In this document: positions 43,179-53,570 of the stretch, piece after piece
Layout: each line of letters opens with the position of its first letter
Position numbering within the stretch: position 1 is the stretch's first letter
Assembly: GCF_028736235.1 (NCBI RefSeq)
Contig: NZ_CP117884.1
Coordinates: forward strand, 248,001 to 312,000
Length of the DNA: 64,000 nt
From: Lacticaseibacillus pabuli
Lineage (GTDB): Bacteria; Bacillota; Bacilli; Lactobacillales; Lactobacillaceae
Direction of reading: 5' to 3'
Notes under the pieces: generated by a model
What the model saw: only the letters and a program-made list of their open reading frames with translations
What the model was told of the DNA's origin: nothing
Database searches by the model: none
Program-made: the position numbers and the translations under genes

Positions 43179-44183
43179 ATGAGAAAGACAACAATCAAGG
43201 ACGTCGCAGAGCGGGCGGGCGTTGCAATTTCGACCGCCTCAAACGCCCTGAACGGCACCAAAACGGTCTCCCCGGCGACTCGTGACCGCATTCTGGCCGC
43301 CGCAAAGGCACTAAACTATACACCGAATCTGATTGGCAAGCGGCTCCGATCTGGGCAAACCAATGTGATTGGCTTGTATACCGCCAGTGTTGCGGGCCCG
43401 TACTTCTACATTTTGGTGGAGGCTATCGCCAAGGCAGTCGATGCGGCGGGCTATGGCTTGACCATCACCCTCATGAATAATCACGAGGCGCTCATGGACT
43501 CGCTGCTGGGAAACACTTGTGATGGGGCGATTATCTTCAGCCCGACCATCACGGATGAAGACCTGGCACGTGTGACTCAGCAACATTTGCCAACGGTGGT
43601 TCTTGACCGTCCGCTGACAGCCGCATATCTAAGCAGTATCATTTTTGATTCGTTCGAAGGTGGTTACCAGGTCACCAAGTACCTGATCCGCCTGGGACAT
43701 AAGCATTTCGCTTTTGTCGGCGGCCTTGATGAAAACCGGGACAGCAATGAACGGCTGCGGGGGATTCGGGCAGCACTGAAAGAAACCGGCTTAGACGCGG
43801 AACCACTCGTGTTGTTACACGGTAGGTTTGAGGAACAAGCTTCATTTGACGCGGTGACAGACTATCTGACGGCAAATCCGGAGCGCAAGGTGACAGCATT
43901 TATCGCTGGGAACGACCTGAGCGCAATGGGGACGATTAAGGCTGTGCAACGTATGGGCCTTTCCGTACCAGGTGACATTAGCGTGAGCGGCTTTGATGAT
44001 ACCGTCGTTTCCGCGTACTACCGCCCCAGCTTAACCACGTTCCGGAATCCCATTGAGACGCAAGGTCAGCTCGCGGTAAGAGAGGCGCTCCGCATGATCT
44101 CCGGCGGCAACCCAGCTGGGACGCAGCAGTTACTGAAGGGGCAGCTTGTTCGCCGGGATTCCACGAGTGAGCTTAACGATTAG
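43179..44183 (+). CDS. LacI-family transcriptional repressor
   Basis: A 334-aa sugar-responsive regulator. The LacI headpiece TIKDVAERAGVAISTASNALNGTKTVSPATRDRI is followed by the hinge and the NVIGLYTASVAGPYF start of the periplasmic-binding-like domain; SVSGFDDT is near the end. The ATG at 43179 has a GGGGG site. LacI proteins favour palindromes with a central CG, which fits the AAAAACGTTTTT boxes here. It probably represses the PTS-kinase-glucosidase genes until the sugar is present. Confidence 0.92.
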   Translation: MRKTTIKDVAERAGVAISTASNALNGTKTVSPATRDRILAAAKALNYTPNLIGKRLRSGQTNVIGLYTASVAGPYFYILVEAIAKAVDAAGYGLTITLMNNHEALMDSLLGNTCDGAIIFSPTITDEDLARVTQQHLPTVVLDRPLTAAYLSSIIFDSFEGGYQVTKYLIRLGHKHFAFVGGLDENRDSNERLRGIRAALKETGLDAEPLVLLHGRFEEQASFDAVTDYLTANPERKVTAFIAGNDLSAMGTIKAVQRMGLSVPGDISVSGFDDTVVSAYYRPSLTTFRNPIETQGQLAVREALRMISGGNPAGTQQLLKGQLVRRDSTSELND

Positions 44184-45692
<1,509 letters not shown>

Positions 45693-45725
45693 GCATACCC
45701 ATTAGTGCTGGTTGTCAGCACACGA

Positions 45726-45767
45726 AGAGGACCTCTAGACTGGTTGTTCAGTCTAGAGGTCCTCTTT
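45726..45767. terminator. Bidirectional terminator between GH1 and kinase genes
   Basis: AGAGGACCTCTAGACTG, 6-nt loop, CAGTCTAGAGGTCCTCTTT. Perfect 17-bp stem between convergent genes. Confidence 0.92.
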
Positions 45768-45771
45768 CGGT

Positions 45772-46698
45772 TTACTGGTCCAGCTGTATCACGTGTGTAT
45801 TTGCGACGAGCCGGTCGAGATTGTTGAAATCTGTAATCCACGGCTTACTGGCGGTGTCGCTACCGGCGGCCAGGGCGTATTGCAGGTTAGTCGCGTCATC
45901 CTTGCCCCGCGCCATTCCCGCCACAAAGGTTGCCAGCATCGTGTCGCCCGCACCGGCCGTGTTCAGAACAGCCACGTCCGGTGCGTTGCCGCTGTAGACG
46001 TGCTTGCCGACGAATATGGCCCCATCGTTGCCCCGCGAGATGAGGATGTTTTGTGCGCCGCGCTGCTGGAGGTCACGCCCCAAAGCCACGAGACGATTGG
46101 CGCCGATGTCGGCGGGCAGGTCGTACCAGCTCGCGAGCTCCGCGTTGTTTGGTTTGATCAGCAACGGATGGTAAGGCAATGCATCCAGTACGTCGTGGTA
46201 GGATGTGTCCAGAATGAGGTCAACGCCGCGCTCGGCGGCAATCTGCGCGATGATGACGACCAGCTGAGGTGCGACGCCGCGCGCAAAACTACCGGAAACG
46301 ATGAGCTGGTCGCCCTTGTTTAGTTGCCGGAGCTTTTCCAGGAGTTGCACCACTGCTTCCGGTGCGACTTCTGGCCCTGGATTGACCAGTTTGTACTCCT
46401 GACCGCTCGTCTGGACGTGGGTGAAGACGTTGATGCGGGTGATGCCGCCACCATCGATGAAATCCGTAGGGATGCCCGCCGCCTGCAATTGCTGTGTGAT
46501 GTAGGCCAGGGTGAAGCCGCCGCCGATGCCCAGAGCCGTGTTCGCAATCCCCAGTCGCTGCAGGATGAACGACACATTGACGCCTTTCCCGTTGGCCTGC
46601 ACGTCGGAATCGGTGGTACGGTTGACCCTGCCGGCTTCCATTTGTGGCGTGTTAATAAATAAATCAATTGCTGGATTCAGTGTTAATGTATTAATCAT
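45772..46698 (-). CDS. PfkB-family sugar phosphate kinase (1-phosphofructokinase/LacC-like)
   Basis: A 308-aa ribokinase-fold kinase. TLNPAIDLFINTP at the start and AGRVNRTTDSDVQANGKGVNVSFIL are the signatures of FruK/LacC-type hexose-phosphate kinases. The C-terminal AVLNTAGAGDTMLATFVAGM contains the catalytic Asp and anion hole. It phosphorylates fructose 1-phosphate or tagatose 6-phosphate; the sequence does not decide which. The ATG at 46698 follows GGAGG. No fructose PTS gene is adjacent. Confidence 0.9.
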   Translation of the reverse strand: MINTLTLNPAIDLFINTPQMEAGRVNRTTDSDVQANGKGVNVSFILQRLGIANTALGIGGGFTLAYITQQLQAAGIPTDFIDGGGITRINVFTHVQTSGQEYKLVNPGPEVAPEAVVQLLEKLRQLNKGDQLIVSGSFARGVAPQLVVIIAQIAAERGVDLILDTSYHDVLDALPYHPLLIKPNNAELASWYDLPADIGANRLVALGRDLQQRGAQNILISRGNDGAIFVGKHVYSGNAPDVAVLNTAGAGDTMLATFVAGMARGKDDATNLQYALAAGSDTASKPWITDFNNLDRLVANTHVIQLDQ

Positions 46699-46754
46699 AA
46701 GGATACCTCCACTCACAACAATTTTAGCGCGCAGGGGGTACGACTGGAGGCGTA

Positions 46755-47201
46755 ATGATGAACTTCTACAACTTAAATTATGTTGAGAATCAGGCAAACC
46801 TCAACAATTACCTCAAATATGGGGTCATGGCCGTCGCCGTGCTGGTGATGTTGGGCGGCTTGGTACTGTATATGCGCCACCGCCTGCAGACCAAGTACCG
46901 TGACCTTGCCATCATGATGCTGCTGGTGCTCGTGTTTTTCGGCGGCGTGCAATATAGCGACTACAAACAGGCTAGCAGCCAGCGCGACCAGACCTCACAG
47001 ATGGCGGGGTTCCTGGCCAGCGTGGCCAAGGATCAGGACGTGCCGCAAAAGCAGGTGTACGCGAACGCCACGCAACTGAGCGACGGCATTGTGCTCCGAA
47101 TCAATCAGCGCTATTACCGCGTTGACCTCAGTGCGGACGCCTCGTCGTACGTGTTACACCGCACCCATTTAGTCAATCGGCACGTGCAGTTGCACGAGTA
47201 G
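46755..47201 (+). CDS. DUF3290 membrane protein
   Basis: A 148-aa protein with two transmembrane helices (about residues 22-43 and 52-70) and a hydrophilic C-terminal domain. The pattern NFYNLNYVENQANLNNYLKYG and the pairing with a DUF421 protein immediately downstream are typical of lactobacilli. GGAGG precedes the ATG. Function is unknown. Confidence 0.82.
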   Translation: MMNFYNLNYVENQANLNNYLKYGVMAVAVLVMLGGLVLYMRHRLQTKYRDLAIMMLLVLVFFGGVQYSDYKQASSQRDQTSQMAGFLASVAKDQDVPQKQVYANATQLSDGIVLRINQRYYRVDLSADASSYVLHRTHLVNRHVQLHE

Positions 47202-47210
47202 GAGGTAACC

Positions 47211-47846
47211 ATGCAGACATACATTCCGGTCATTGAAAAGTTGGCACTGGGCATCATCTGCCTAGTCGCACAAATTAACATTCTGGGCAAAACGAACATC
47301 GCACCCAACTCCGCGCTTGATTCCGTGCAAAACTTCGTGCTCGGTGGCATTATCGGTGGGGTCATCTACAACGAGGCCGTCACGGTCACCCAGTTCATCC
47401 TGGTACTGGTCGTCTGGACCTTTCTCGTGCTCGTGACCAAGTTCCTGAAAGAGCACACCCAACTGGGCAAGCGGATTATCGACGGGATCCCCGTGACGCT
47501 CGTTCGCAACGGGCAGGTCGACGTTGCCGCATGCATGCGGACGGGTTTATCGGCGGACAACCTGATGTTTAAGCTGCGCGAGGACGGGATTACCGAGCTG
47601 TCGCGCGTGAAGCGGGCAGTGTTGGAACAAAATGGACAGCTGACCGTCATTGAGAATGGGGATGCGACGATGCACTACCCGATTATCGCGGACGGCAAGC
47701 CTAATCCGGACGTGCTGGAAATTATTAATCATGACGAGGGCTGGTTGCTGAAGCAGGTTCAGGCACACGGGTATAACGGGTTCGGCGAGATTTACCTCGG
47801 TGAGTATATTGATGGTCAGGTGCTGCTGACGGGGTATGTGAAATAA
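47211..47846 (+). CDS. DUF421 (YetF-like) membrane protein
   Basis: A 211-aa protein with about three N-terminal transmembrane helices and a cytosolic DUF421 domain. Landmarks are KTNIAPNSALDSVQNFVLGGIIGGVIYN, the IDGIPVTLVRNGQVD strand region, and LREDGITELSRVKRAVLEQNGQLTVI. AGGAGG precedes the ATG, which lies only 9 nt after the DUF3290 stop. Probably forms a complex with it; role unknown. Confidence 0.88.
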   Translation: MQTYIPVIEKLALGIICLVAQINILGKTNIAPNSALDSVQNFVLGGIIGGVIYNEAVTVTQFILVLVVWTFLVLVTKFLKEHTQLGKRIIDGIPVTLVRNGQVDVAACMRTGLSADNLMFKLREDGITELSRVKRAVLEQNGQLTVIENGDATMHYPIIADGKPNPDVLEIINHDEGWLLKQVQAHGYNGFGEIYLGEYIDGQVLLTGYVK

Positions 47847-47924
47847 ATTGGTTTAGGCGAGAGGCCGGTGAATCTTTCGACCTTTATTGAAGAGACATTC
47901 TGGAAAAAACAAGGGGTAATTATT

Positions 47925-48387
47925 ATGAAATTTCCTGAGAATCATCAGCTTTGCGAAATCTATAATCAGTACGCGCAAGGCGACAGTTTCTCCGTAGGTA
48001 CAATCATAAATAGTGATTCACGTTTCATTTTGACAAAATACAGATTACCTCCACGGAATTAGTCGCATGATATCCGTCCAAAAACGCTTAGGCGTATTTG
48101 ATGATTACAACCGTGAGTTGCCATCTAGTATTCAGATGGCGTCTACAGATTTGTTAGGGGCCGTCTCTAAGTGGGCGAGAACTGGACAACAGTTGATTTC
48201 ACTTGGGCAGGAAACTGAAGACGAAATTTGGACCGGTCTAATGACTGAACCAGATCACACGAATAGCTACACGCTAAAACTTCTTGGCAACGATTTGAAT
48301 TTTAACGAATTGCATCATTTACCTGTTGACCGCATTGACCTCGTAGAGTTCCTTTCTGTTACGAGTGCCGTGATTAAGGCTGAATAA
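47925..48387 (+). pseudogene. Small gene split by a probable frameshift
   Basis: Two frames together look like one protein. The first starts MKFPENHQLCEIYNQYAQGD at 47925 (AAGGGG site) and reads to the TAG at 48060-48062. The second frame (+1) is open from just after 48033 and reads QNTDYLHGISRMISVQKRLGVF to the stop at 48387. Joining them near 48031-48040 gives a coherent protein of about 150 aa (RFILTK then NTDYLHGISR). The switch point lies in TTTTGACAAAA, a plausible slippage run. It could be a pseudogene, a programmed shift or a sequencing error. The family is not recognised. GC is low. Confidence 0.6.
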
Positions 48388-48395
48388 TTGCAAAG

Positions 48396-48428
48396 GAAGG
48401 ACCGAATGCGGAAAAAACGGTCCTTCTT
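48396..48428 (+). terminator. Terminator after the split gene
   Basis: GAAGGACCG, loop with A run, CGGTCCTTCTT. The gap 48429-48748 is AT-rich, holds a weak hairpin near 48465-48500 and no supported gene. Confidence 0.65.
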
Positions 48429-48748
48429 CAATGCGAATGACAATGGACAATATATTGCACTTAAGCAGCCGTGTCTCCGATTGGAGGTGCGGCTACTTTT
48501 GTGGCCAGGAGTGGTAAAATTTATCGACACTTTTTACTGATTAAGCAGAGCACATTTGGTTATTTTTATTAACAACCGCACTTTAAGCAAATACTAAATC
48601 ATGCCATTAATTAAAGACATACCAATGGGCATAAAGCGAGACATAATTCGTCGAACATGAACATTTAGATTATATTAATCATGTTACGATGACCTTGTAG
48701 TGAACAGTAGATTTCGTTCTGGGATAACCCTACAAGGAGGAAATTCAA

Positions 48749-51700
48749 ATGAGGAGGATTGTTGAACAACACAGTGGTCTACAACCACAAATTAAGGAAC
48801 GATTCAAGATGTACAAGGCCGGTAAGCGCTGGTTGTTCGCTGGCATCGCGTTCTTAGGGACGAGTGCGGTCCTCTTTGGCGGTGGTGTCGCCCATGCGGA
48901 TGATCAGGCGCCAGCTGCGGACACGACGCCCGTTGCGCAGGTAAGTGAACAGGGCCAGGATGCTGCATCAGAATCTAGTACGGAACCAGCACCGCAGGCT
49001 GAGAAGCCAGCTCCAAAAACGGAAGACACAGCGGCCGATGCCTCGAAGCCAGCGGTGCAGACGGAAACGCAAACGGATTCCGGTCAAACGGGCGAAAACA
49101 GTGCCCCGGCAACTGCACAAGCACAGGTAACGCCAACGAGTACCGCGAAAACACAAGAAGGTGCGGTTCCTGCATCAGACAAAGCGGCAGTTGTTACGGC
49201 TGATTCTGCTCAAGAGAAACCAGTCCCTGCTGCTGCTGTCACCCGCACCGATGCCACCAAAGCGACACTAAATTTGCAAGCAGAACAACCCGCCATTTTG
49301 TCTGGGGAGAATGCCAGCTTTGACGTCAAACTCGACGTGACCGGGATTGTCGCAGACGGCCGCCAGCAACGGCTTGTACTGGATTTGCCGGCTGGGTATG
49401 ATCTTGCAGATGGCAGCGATTTGAGTATTGAAGGGGTGACACCAACCCTTGATGCTACCACGCACCAGTTGGTATACAACTTCACAACGCCGCAAAATGG
49501 CTTAACGTTAAGCAAACGTTTTGAGTTTAAAACCACTTCTGGCTCGGTCGTGAATGGGAGCAAGGTTAAGCTCAAAGCCAGTTTCATGAACGGTGAGGAT
49601 GTCACTGAAGCCGGCGAGCAAAGCGTGACTGTCAACTCAAAGGCTAACCTTGCCGTGTCGAATCAGGTAATCGGTGTGATGGTGGCGGATAAGGATGGTA
49701 AGCCGATTCAGGACGCGAGTGGGAATGTTGTCGTGGACGGCGACAAAATATCCGGTTACGCAGGTGATGTCGTTGCATACCAGTTTGGTGTATCTGCACC
49801 AAATAAGGAACTCGGCCAAGCATACTTTGATCCCGGTACAATAGTTAAAGTGCGCTACCAGCTGCCAAAGGGACTTGACTATATTAATGTTGATTCCAGT
49901 ACCGCTCAGCCTGCAGATGTTATTAAGGACGGCAATGGAAACACAACCCTAACTTGGTACATTCAGGCACCAAGTTTGGCTGCCCAAATCGCTGCAGATG
50001 GAAATTTACTAGCTGCCCAGTTTAAATTGATTGCGCAAATTAACGAATCGGTACCTTACAATACTAAACTCACTACGCAAGCAATTGCGGGTGGTCAAAC
50101 AATTAATGGTGATATGGTAACCTCTGCCATTGCCAAAAGCACGATGCAGACTGTGCCTAATTTCAATAAGGATACCCTCCCAACCGATGGCACTGATTTC
50201 TATTTTTACAACTGGGGACCGGCAGATGGTGAGGGCAATCTGGCACCGCATGTGACGGCAGCAGATCCACAAGTAGGGCCAAATGCTAACCTTGCTTACT
50301 TCATAATGGTTGGACCGACGATATTTCATTATCACACTCAGACATGGGGCCCAAATATCCCGGTAGTTGGCGACGGAAAACCGATTCAGCAATTTGACGT
50401 GACGTACGACGTTGATGACCACCTGAACGTCAACACAATGACGATTGATGCACCAACTGCAACGGTGTGGGGTATAGCGACTGGGTTAGACGAAATGCCC
50501 AAGTTTGACTTATATGTGCGCTATCAAGGCGAAGCTGACTATGATAACACGCCGATTCTTCAAGACATCACGGACACAGGCGGAAAAACACTTGATATGA
50601 ACTCCTTACTAGATAACAGTCGTGGTGTTGCAGAGCTAAAGTTTGTTTGGACGACAATTGCACAGGGGCAAACTTATAGTGGTATTTGGTTCAACATGAG
50701 TCCAAAAGCTGGGTACTACGGCACCGTTGCGAATAATCTTCGTGTTGATATGGCAGGCCAAACTGCCGCTGGTTGGATGCAAGCAACATTTACGAAAGAT
50801 GGCGCCTACTATACTGGTGTCCTCAAAAATTCGTCAAATGGATACGGGCATATTGGCCAAGAGATTCATATGATTGATTCAAACGGCCAACTGGTCGCAC
50901 CCGGAAGTGCCGGCGACAGACGCGCCATCTACAACCAGTACATGAAGACGCAGACTGCCGAAATCGTTAAGCCCGCCGAAAACGAGCCGCGTGTCATCAA
51001 TGAGTCTTTGGGCTTTGCCAACACGACAGACCAGGGCGTTTCGGCTGGTGACAACGTGTTGAACGTTTATGTCGAAAACAACAAGGCCGCCGTCAACAAC
51101 TTCTCTGGTCTGAAGAGCTATGTCGTTCTGCCAGAAGGGGTCACCTACACCGGCTCGGATAGTCAGGTAACTGCGACACAGGTTGGCGGCAAGACCTTGC
51201 TCACCATCAATTGGCAGCAAGATGCCCTGGCTCCAAACTCAGGTAATCGCCTGAATTTGGGCGTGCACATTGATCCGGGCCTGAACTTGCGGAATCTCAA
51301 TTTGAACCTGTACTCGACCGTGAATGAAAAGGACACGCTGGTTCCGAAGAACATTAATGCCCAAGACCCCAGCGACGTTCAGAAGATGGCGGACGGCCTC
51401 AAGATTGACGGCCTGACGCTGGATCAGCCAGTCTACGCACTGAATGTTGTTGCGCAAGCGGATAATCAGGCCGGCAACCTGGTGCACGCGCAGACCTTTG
51501 CTGAGAATCAGGCGGGGCAAAAGGGTGCCGAGGTCACGGTTCATCAGGGTGAGACGGCAACGCTGGGCTTCAACCTCACGCCAGGCACAGACGGCGCGTT
51601 GCAGGACTTTGAGCTTGTTGCGACGCTGCCATCTCCAGACGACACCGCGGTTCTGGACGACACGGCACGTGGCACGACGACCAACGCGGTCACGCTGACG

Positions 51701-52408
51701 GGGCCCGTTCAGTTGCCAGCTGGCTGGGATCAGGCAACGGTGGTTTATGTCACCGCGGCGCATCCAGAGGGCATTCCTGCCAATCAGGTGACCGACTTCG
51801 GACAAGTCACCGGGTTCAAGATCAGCTACACGGATGCGACCGGCTACCTGCCGGGTCACGCGGTTCAGCTCCTCGTGCCAGTCAAAGTTGGCGCCGGCGC
51901 TGCAGTCGGTAGCAAGGCTTACATCAGTTATGCCGTTAAAGCGAACGGCCTCCAGCAGACGGAAGGACTGAAAGCCGGCATCGTGATTGCCGCAGCTGAT
52001 ACGGGTGGCGGTACACCGACTGGCCCGACTGAACCAACCGGACCAACGACGCCAACCACGCCGGTGGGACCGACGACCCCAACGGAACCAGGTGAGCCGA
52101 CAACGCCGGACGAACCGAATATTCCGTCGGTACCAGTGACGCCTGACCTGCCAAGTACTGGTGGCGAGACGACACCTAATCGGGGGAATGGTCAAGTGGA
52201 TCTGCCAAGCACATTGGGCGGTGGTACCCAGACTGGACGCACAGCTACTGGCAGGACGCGGGATACCGTGGGAATGCGGTCACGTTCGACGAGCAAGCAG
52301 ACCCTGCCACAGACTGGAGACGGTAACAGTAGCTGGCTCGCAGTCGTGGGGCTTGCACTCATGGGTCTCCTGAGTGGCGCTTGGTTTAAGAAACGCACGG
52401 TGAAGTAA
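48749..52408 (+). CDS. LPxTG surface protein with KxYKxGKxW signal, 1219 aa
   Basis: A cell-wall anchored protein. KMYKAGKRW (about residues 27-35) is the KxYKxGKxW signal, with cleavage likely after AHA. Residues about 50-165 are rich in Ala, Pro, Thr and Glu. The long middle (about 165-1075) is composed of beta-type domains resembling adhesin Ig-like folds (LNLQAEQPAILSGENASFDVKLDV...). A Pro/Thr/Glu spacer (about 1080-1135) leads to two LPST motifs and the true anchor LPQTGDGN, a hydrophobic helix and KKRTVK. GGAGG precedes the ATG. Unlike the other two surface proteins it lacks the helical VANE modules. Ligand unknown. Confidence 0.87.
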   Translation: MRRIVEQHSGLQPQIKERFKMYKAGKRWLFAGIAFLGTSAVLFGGGVAHADDQAPAADTTPVAQVSEQGQDAASESSTEPAPQAEKPAPKTEDTAADASKPAVQTETQTDSGQTGENSAPATAQAQVTPTSTAKTQEGAVPASDKAAVVTADSAQEKPVPAAAVTRTDATKATLNLQAEQPAILSGENASFDVKLDVTGIVADGRQQRLVLDLPAGYDLADGSDLSIEGVTPTLDATTHQLVYNFTTPQNGLTLSKRFEFKTTSGSVVNGSKVKLKASFMNGEDVTEAGEQSVTVNSKANLAVSNQVIGVMVADKDGKPIQDASGNVVVDGDKISGYAGDVVAYQFGVSAPNKELGQAYFDPGTIVKVRYQLPKGLDYINVDSSTAQPADVIKDGNGNTTLTWYIQAPSLAAQIAADGNLLAAQFKLIAQINESVPYNTKLTTQAIAGGQTINGDMVTSAIAKSTMQTVPNFNKDTLPTDGTDFYFYNWGPADGEGNLAPHVTAADPQVGPNANLAYFIMVGPTIFHYHTQTWGPNIPVVGDGKPIQQFDVTYDVDDHLNVNTMTIDAPTATVWGIATGLDEMPKFDLYVRYQGEADYDNTPILQDITDTGGKTLDMNSLLDNSRGVAELKFVWTTIAQGQTYSGIWFNMSPKAGYYGTVANNLRVDMAGQTAAGWMQATFTKDGAYYTGVLKNSSNGYGHIGQEIHMIDSNGQLVAPGSAGDRRAIYNQYMKTQTAEIVKPAENEPRVINESLGFANTTDQGVSAGDNVLNVYVENNKAAVNNFSGLKSYVVLPEGVTYTGSDSQVTATQVGGKTLLTINWQQDALAPNSGNRLNLGVHIDPGLNLRNLNLNLYSTVNEKDTLVPKNINAQDPSDVQKMADGLKIDGLTLDQPVYALNVVAQADNQAGNLVHAQTFAENQAGQKGAEVTVHQGETATLGFNLTPGTDGALQDFELVATLPSPDDTAVLDDTARGTTTNAVTLTGPVQLPAGWDQATVVYVTAAHPEGIPANQVTDFGQVTGFKISYTDATGYLPGHAVQLLVPVKVGAGAAVGSKAYISYAVKANGLQQTEGLKAGIVIAAADTGGGTPTGPTEPTGPTTPTTPVGPTTPTEPGEPTTPDEPNIPSVPVTPDLPSTGGETTPNRGNGQVDLPSTLGGGTQTGRTATGRTRDTVGMRSRSTSKQTLPQTGDGNSSWLAVVGLALMGLLSGAWFKKRTVK

Positions 52409-52433
52409 TTTAATCGTATGAGTAAGAGGCTGT

Positions 52434-52538
52434 GCCAAAAGGCGTTTAGGCCCCGATATACAAGCATGAGGAACCGTAAATCCCGAACTTAGGATTTATG
52501 GTTCCTCATGTTTGTATATCAGGGGCCTGCCTTTTGGC
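52434..52538. repeat. 105-bp near-perfect palindrome
   Basis: GCCAAAAGGC at 52434 pairs with GCCTTTTGGC at the other end. Continuous arms pass through GGCCCC, ATATACAA, CATGAGGAACC and TAAATCC to a short central loop. Only scattered single mismatches interrupt it. It has no U-run, so it is not a standard terminator. It may be a mobile palindrome remnant or an RNA stability element of the surface protein transcript. Confidence 0.85.
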
Positions 52539-52560
52539 GCGCGACTAGGATGAAACGTTC

Positions 52561-52664
52561 GTGTCACTCGAAATTATGTCACAACCCGCCTTTTCGTGGT
52601 GACAAATGTCATGGTGAACTGGTGACATTCACGACTACGCCTGCCCAGCGGTGACGCTTATCCT
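52561..52664 (+). promoter_or_regulatory. TGGTGA(C) iterons before the ABC/two-component operon
   Basis: TGGTGA occurs at 52597, 52612 and 52620, and CGGTGAC at about 52649; inverted forms TGTCAC occur at 52562 and 52577. TGACAAATGTCA (52600-52611) is a palindrome. A -10-like TATCCT follows at 52659-52664. The cluster looks like a binding region for the response regulator encoded downstream. Confidence 0.5.
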
Positions 52665-52685
52665 TAACTCAAGGAGGATAGGCGT

Positions 52686-53570
52686 ATGACAAATGAATTA
52701 GTGGTTCGGGATTTGCAGTTTAGCTATGGCAAGCAGGCGGTGCTCCGCGGCATTAGCTTCAGCACGACACCAGGCACGATTATTGGCCTGATTGGTGCCA
52801 ATGGGGCGGGCAAGACCACGCTCCTGAATATTCTGTTGGGGCTATTGCCGGCAACGGGGAAAGCACAGGTATTTGGCGGTAAACCGGGTAACCACGCCGC
52901 CAAACAGCAAATTGGCTCGATGCTCCAGGGCGACATGGTTTTGCCTGGGGTCACGGTGATTGAGATGCTGGCAAACCTGGCGAGCGCTTACCCGACTTCC
53001 CAGTCTCCGATGAAACTGCTGAAGGAGAATGGCCTGGCCGACCTCGCCAACAAGCGGCTCCGCAGTTTGTCCGGTGGGCAGTTGCGGCGCGTCATCTTTG
53101 TCGCCGCGCTGGTTGGTGACCCGCAATTGCTGTTTCTTGATGAACCGACAGTGGGGATGGACGTCACGGCACGCGATGCGTTCTGGGATCGGGTGCGTGC
53201 ACTGCGGTCGGCCGGGAAAACAATCGTGATTACCAGTCACTATCTCGAAGAAATTCAGGGCGTTGCGGACCGCTTGCTGATTATGCAGGCTGGCAAGATT
53301 GCCTTTGACGGGACATTTGCAGAGCTGCAGACACACTTTCAGGAGACGGCCATCACGTTTACCAGCAATCTCCCTGAGAGCACGTTTGCTGGTTTGGCGG
53401 GCGTTGACCGTCTGCAAAACGAGGCGGGGCAGGTTCAGTTGATTACCCGTGATAGCAAAGCCACGATGGCCGCATTGGCACCAATGCTACCAGAAATCGA
53501 TAATCTCACGGTTACACACGAATCACTGGCGGCAATTTTCACAAAGATGATGCAAAAGGAGACGGCATGA
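52686..53570 (+). CDS. ABC-2 type exporter ATPase
   Basis: A 294-aa ATPase. Walker A is GANGAGKTTLLNILLGLLPATG, the signature is LRSLSGGQLRRVIFVAAL, Walker B is LLFLDEPTVGMD and the H-loop is ITSHYLEE. The C-terminal 90 residues are the accessory part of drug/lantibiotic-type exporters. AAGGAGG precedes the ATG, and the stop overlaps the permease start by 4 nt (ATGA). Forms a four-gene unit with a permease, sensor kinase and response regulator. Confidence 0.92.
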   Translation: MTNELVVRDLQFSYGKQAVLRGISFSTTPGTIIGLIGANGAGKTTLLNILLGLLPATGKAQVFGGKPGNHAAKQQIGSMLQGDMVLPGVTVIEMLANLASAYPTSQSPMKLLKENGLADLANKRLRSLSGGQLRRVIFVAALVGDPQLLFLDEPTVGMDVTARDAFWDRVRALRSAGKTIVITSHYLEEIQGVADRLLIMQAGKIAFDGTFAELQTHFQETAITFTSNLPESTFAGLAGVDRLQNEAGQVQLITRDSKATMAALAPMLPEIDNLTVTHESLAAIFTKMMQKETA

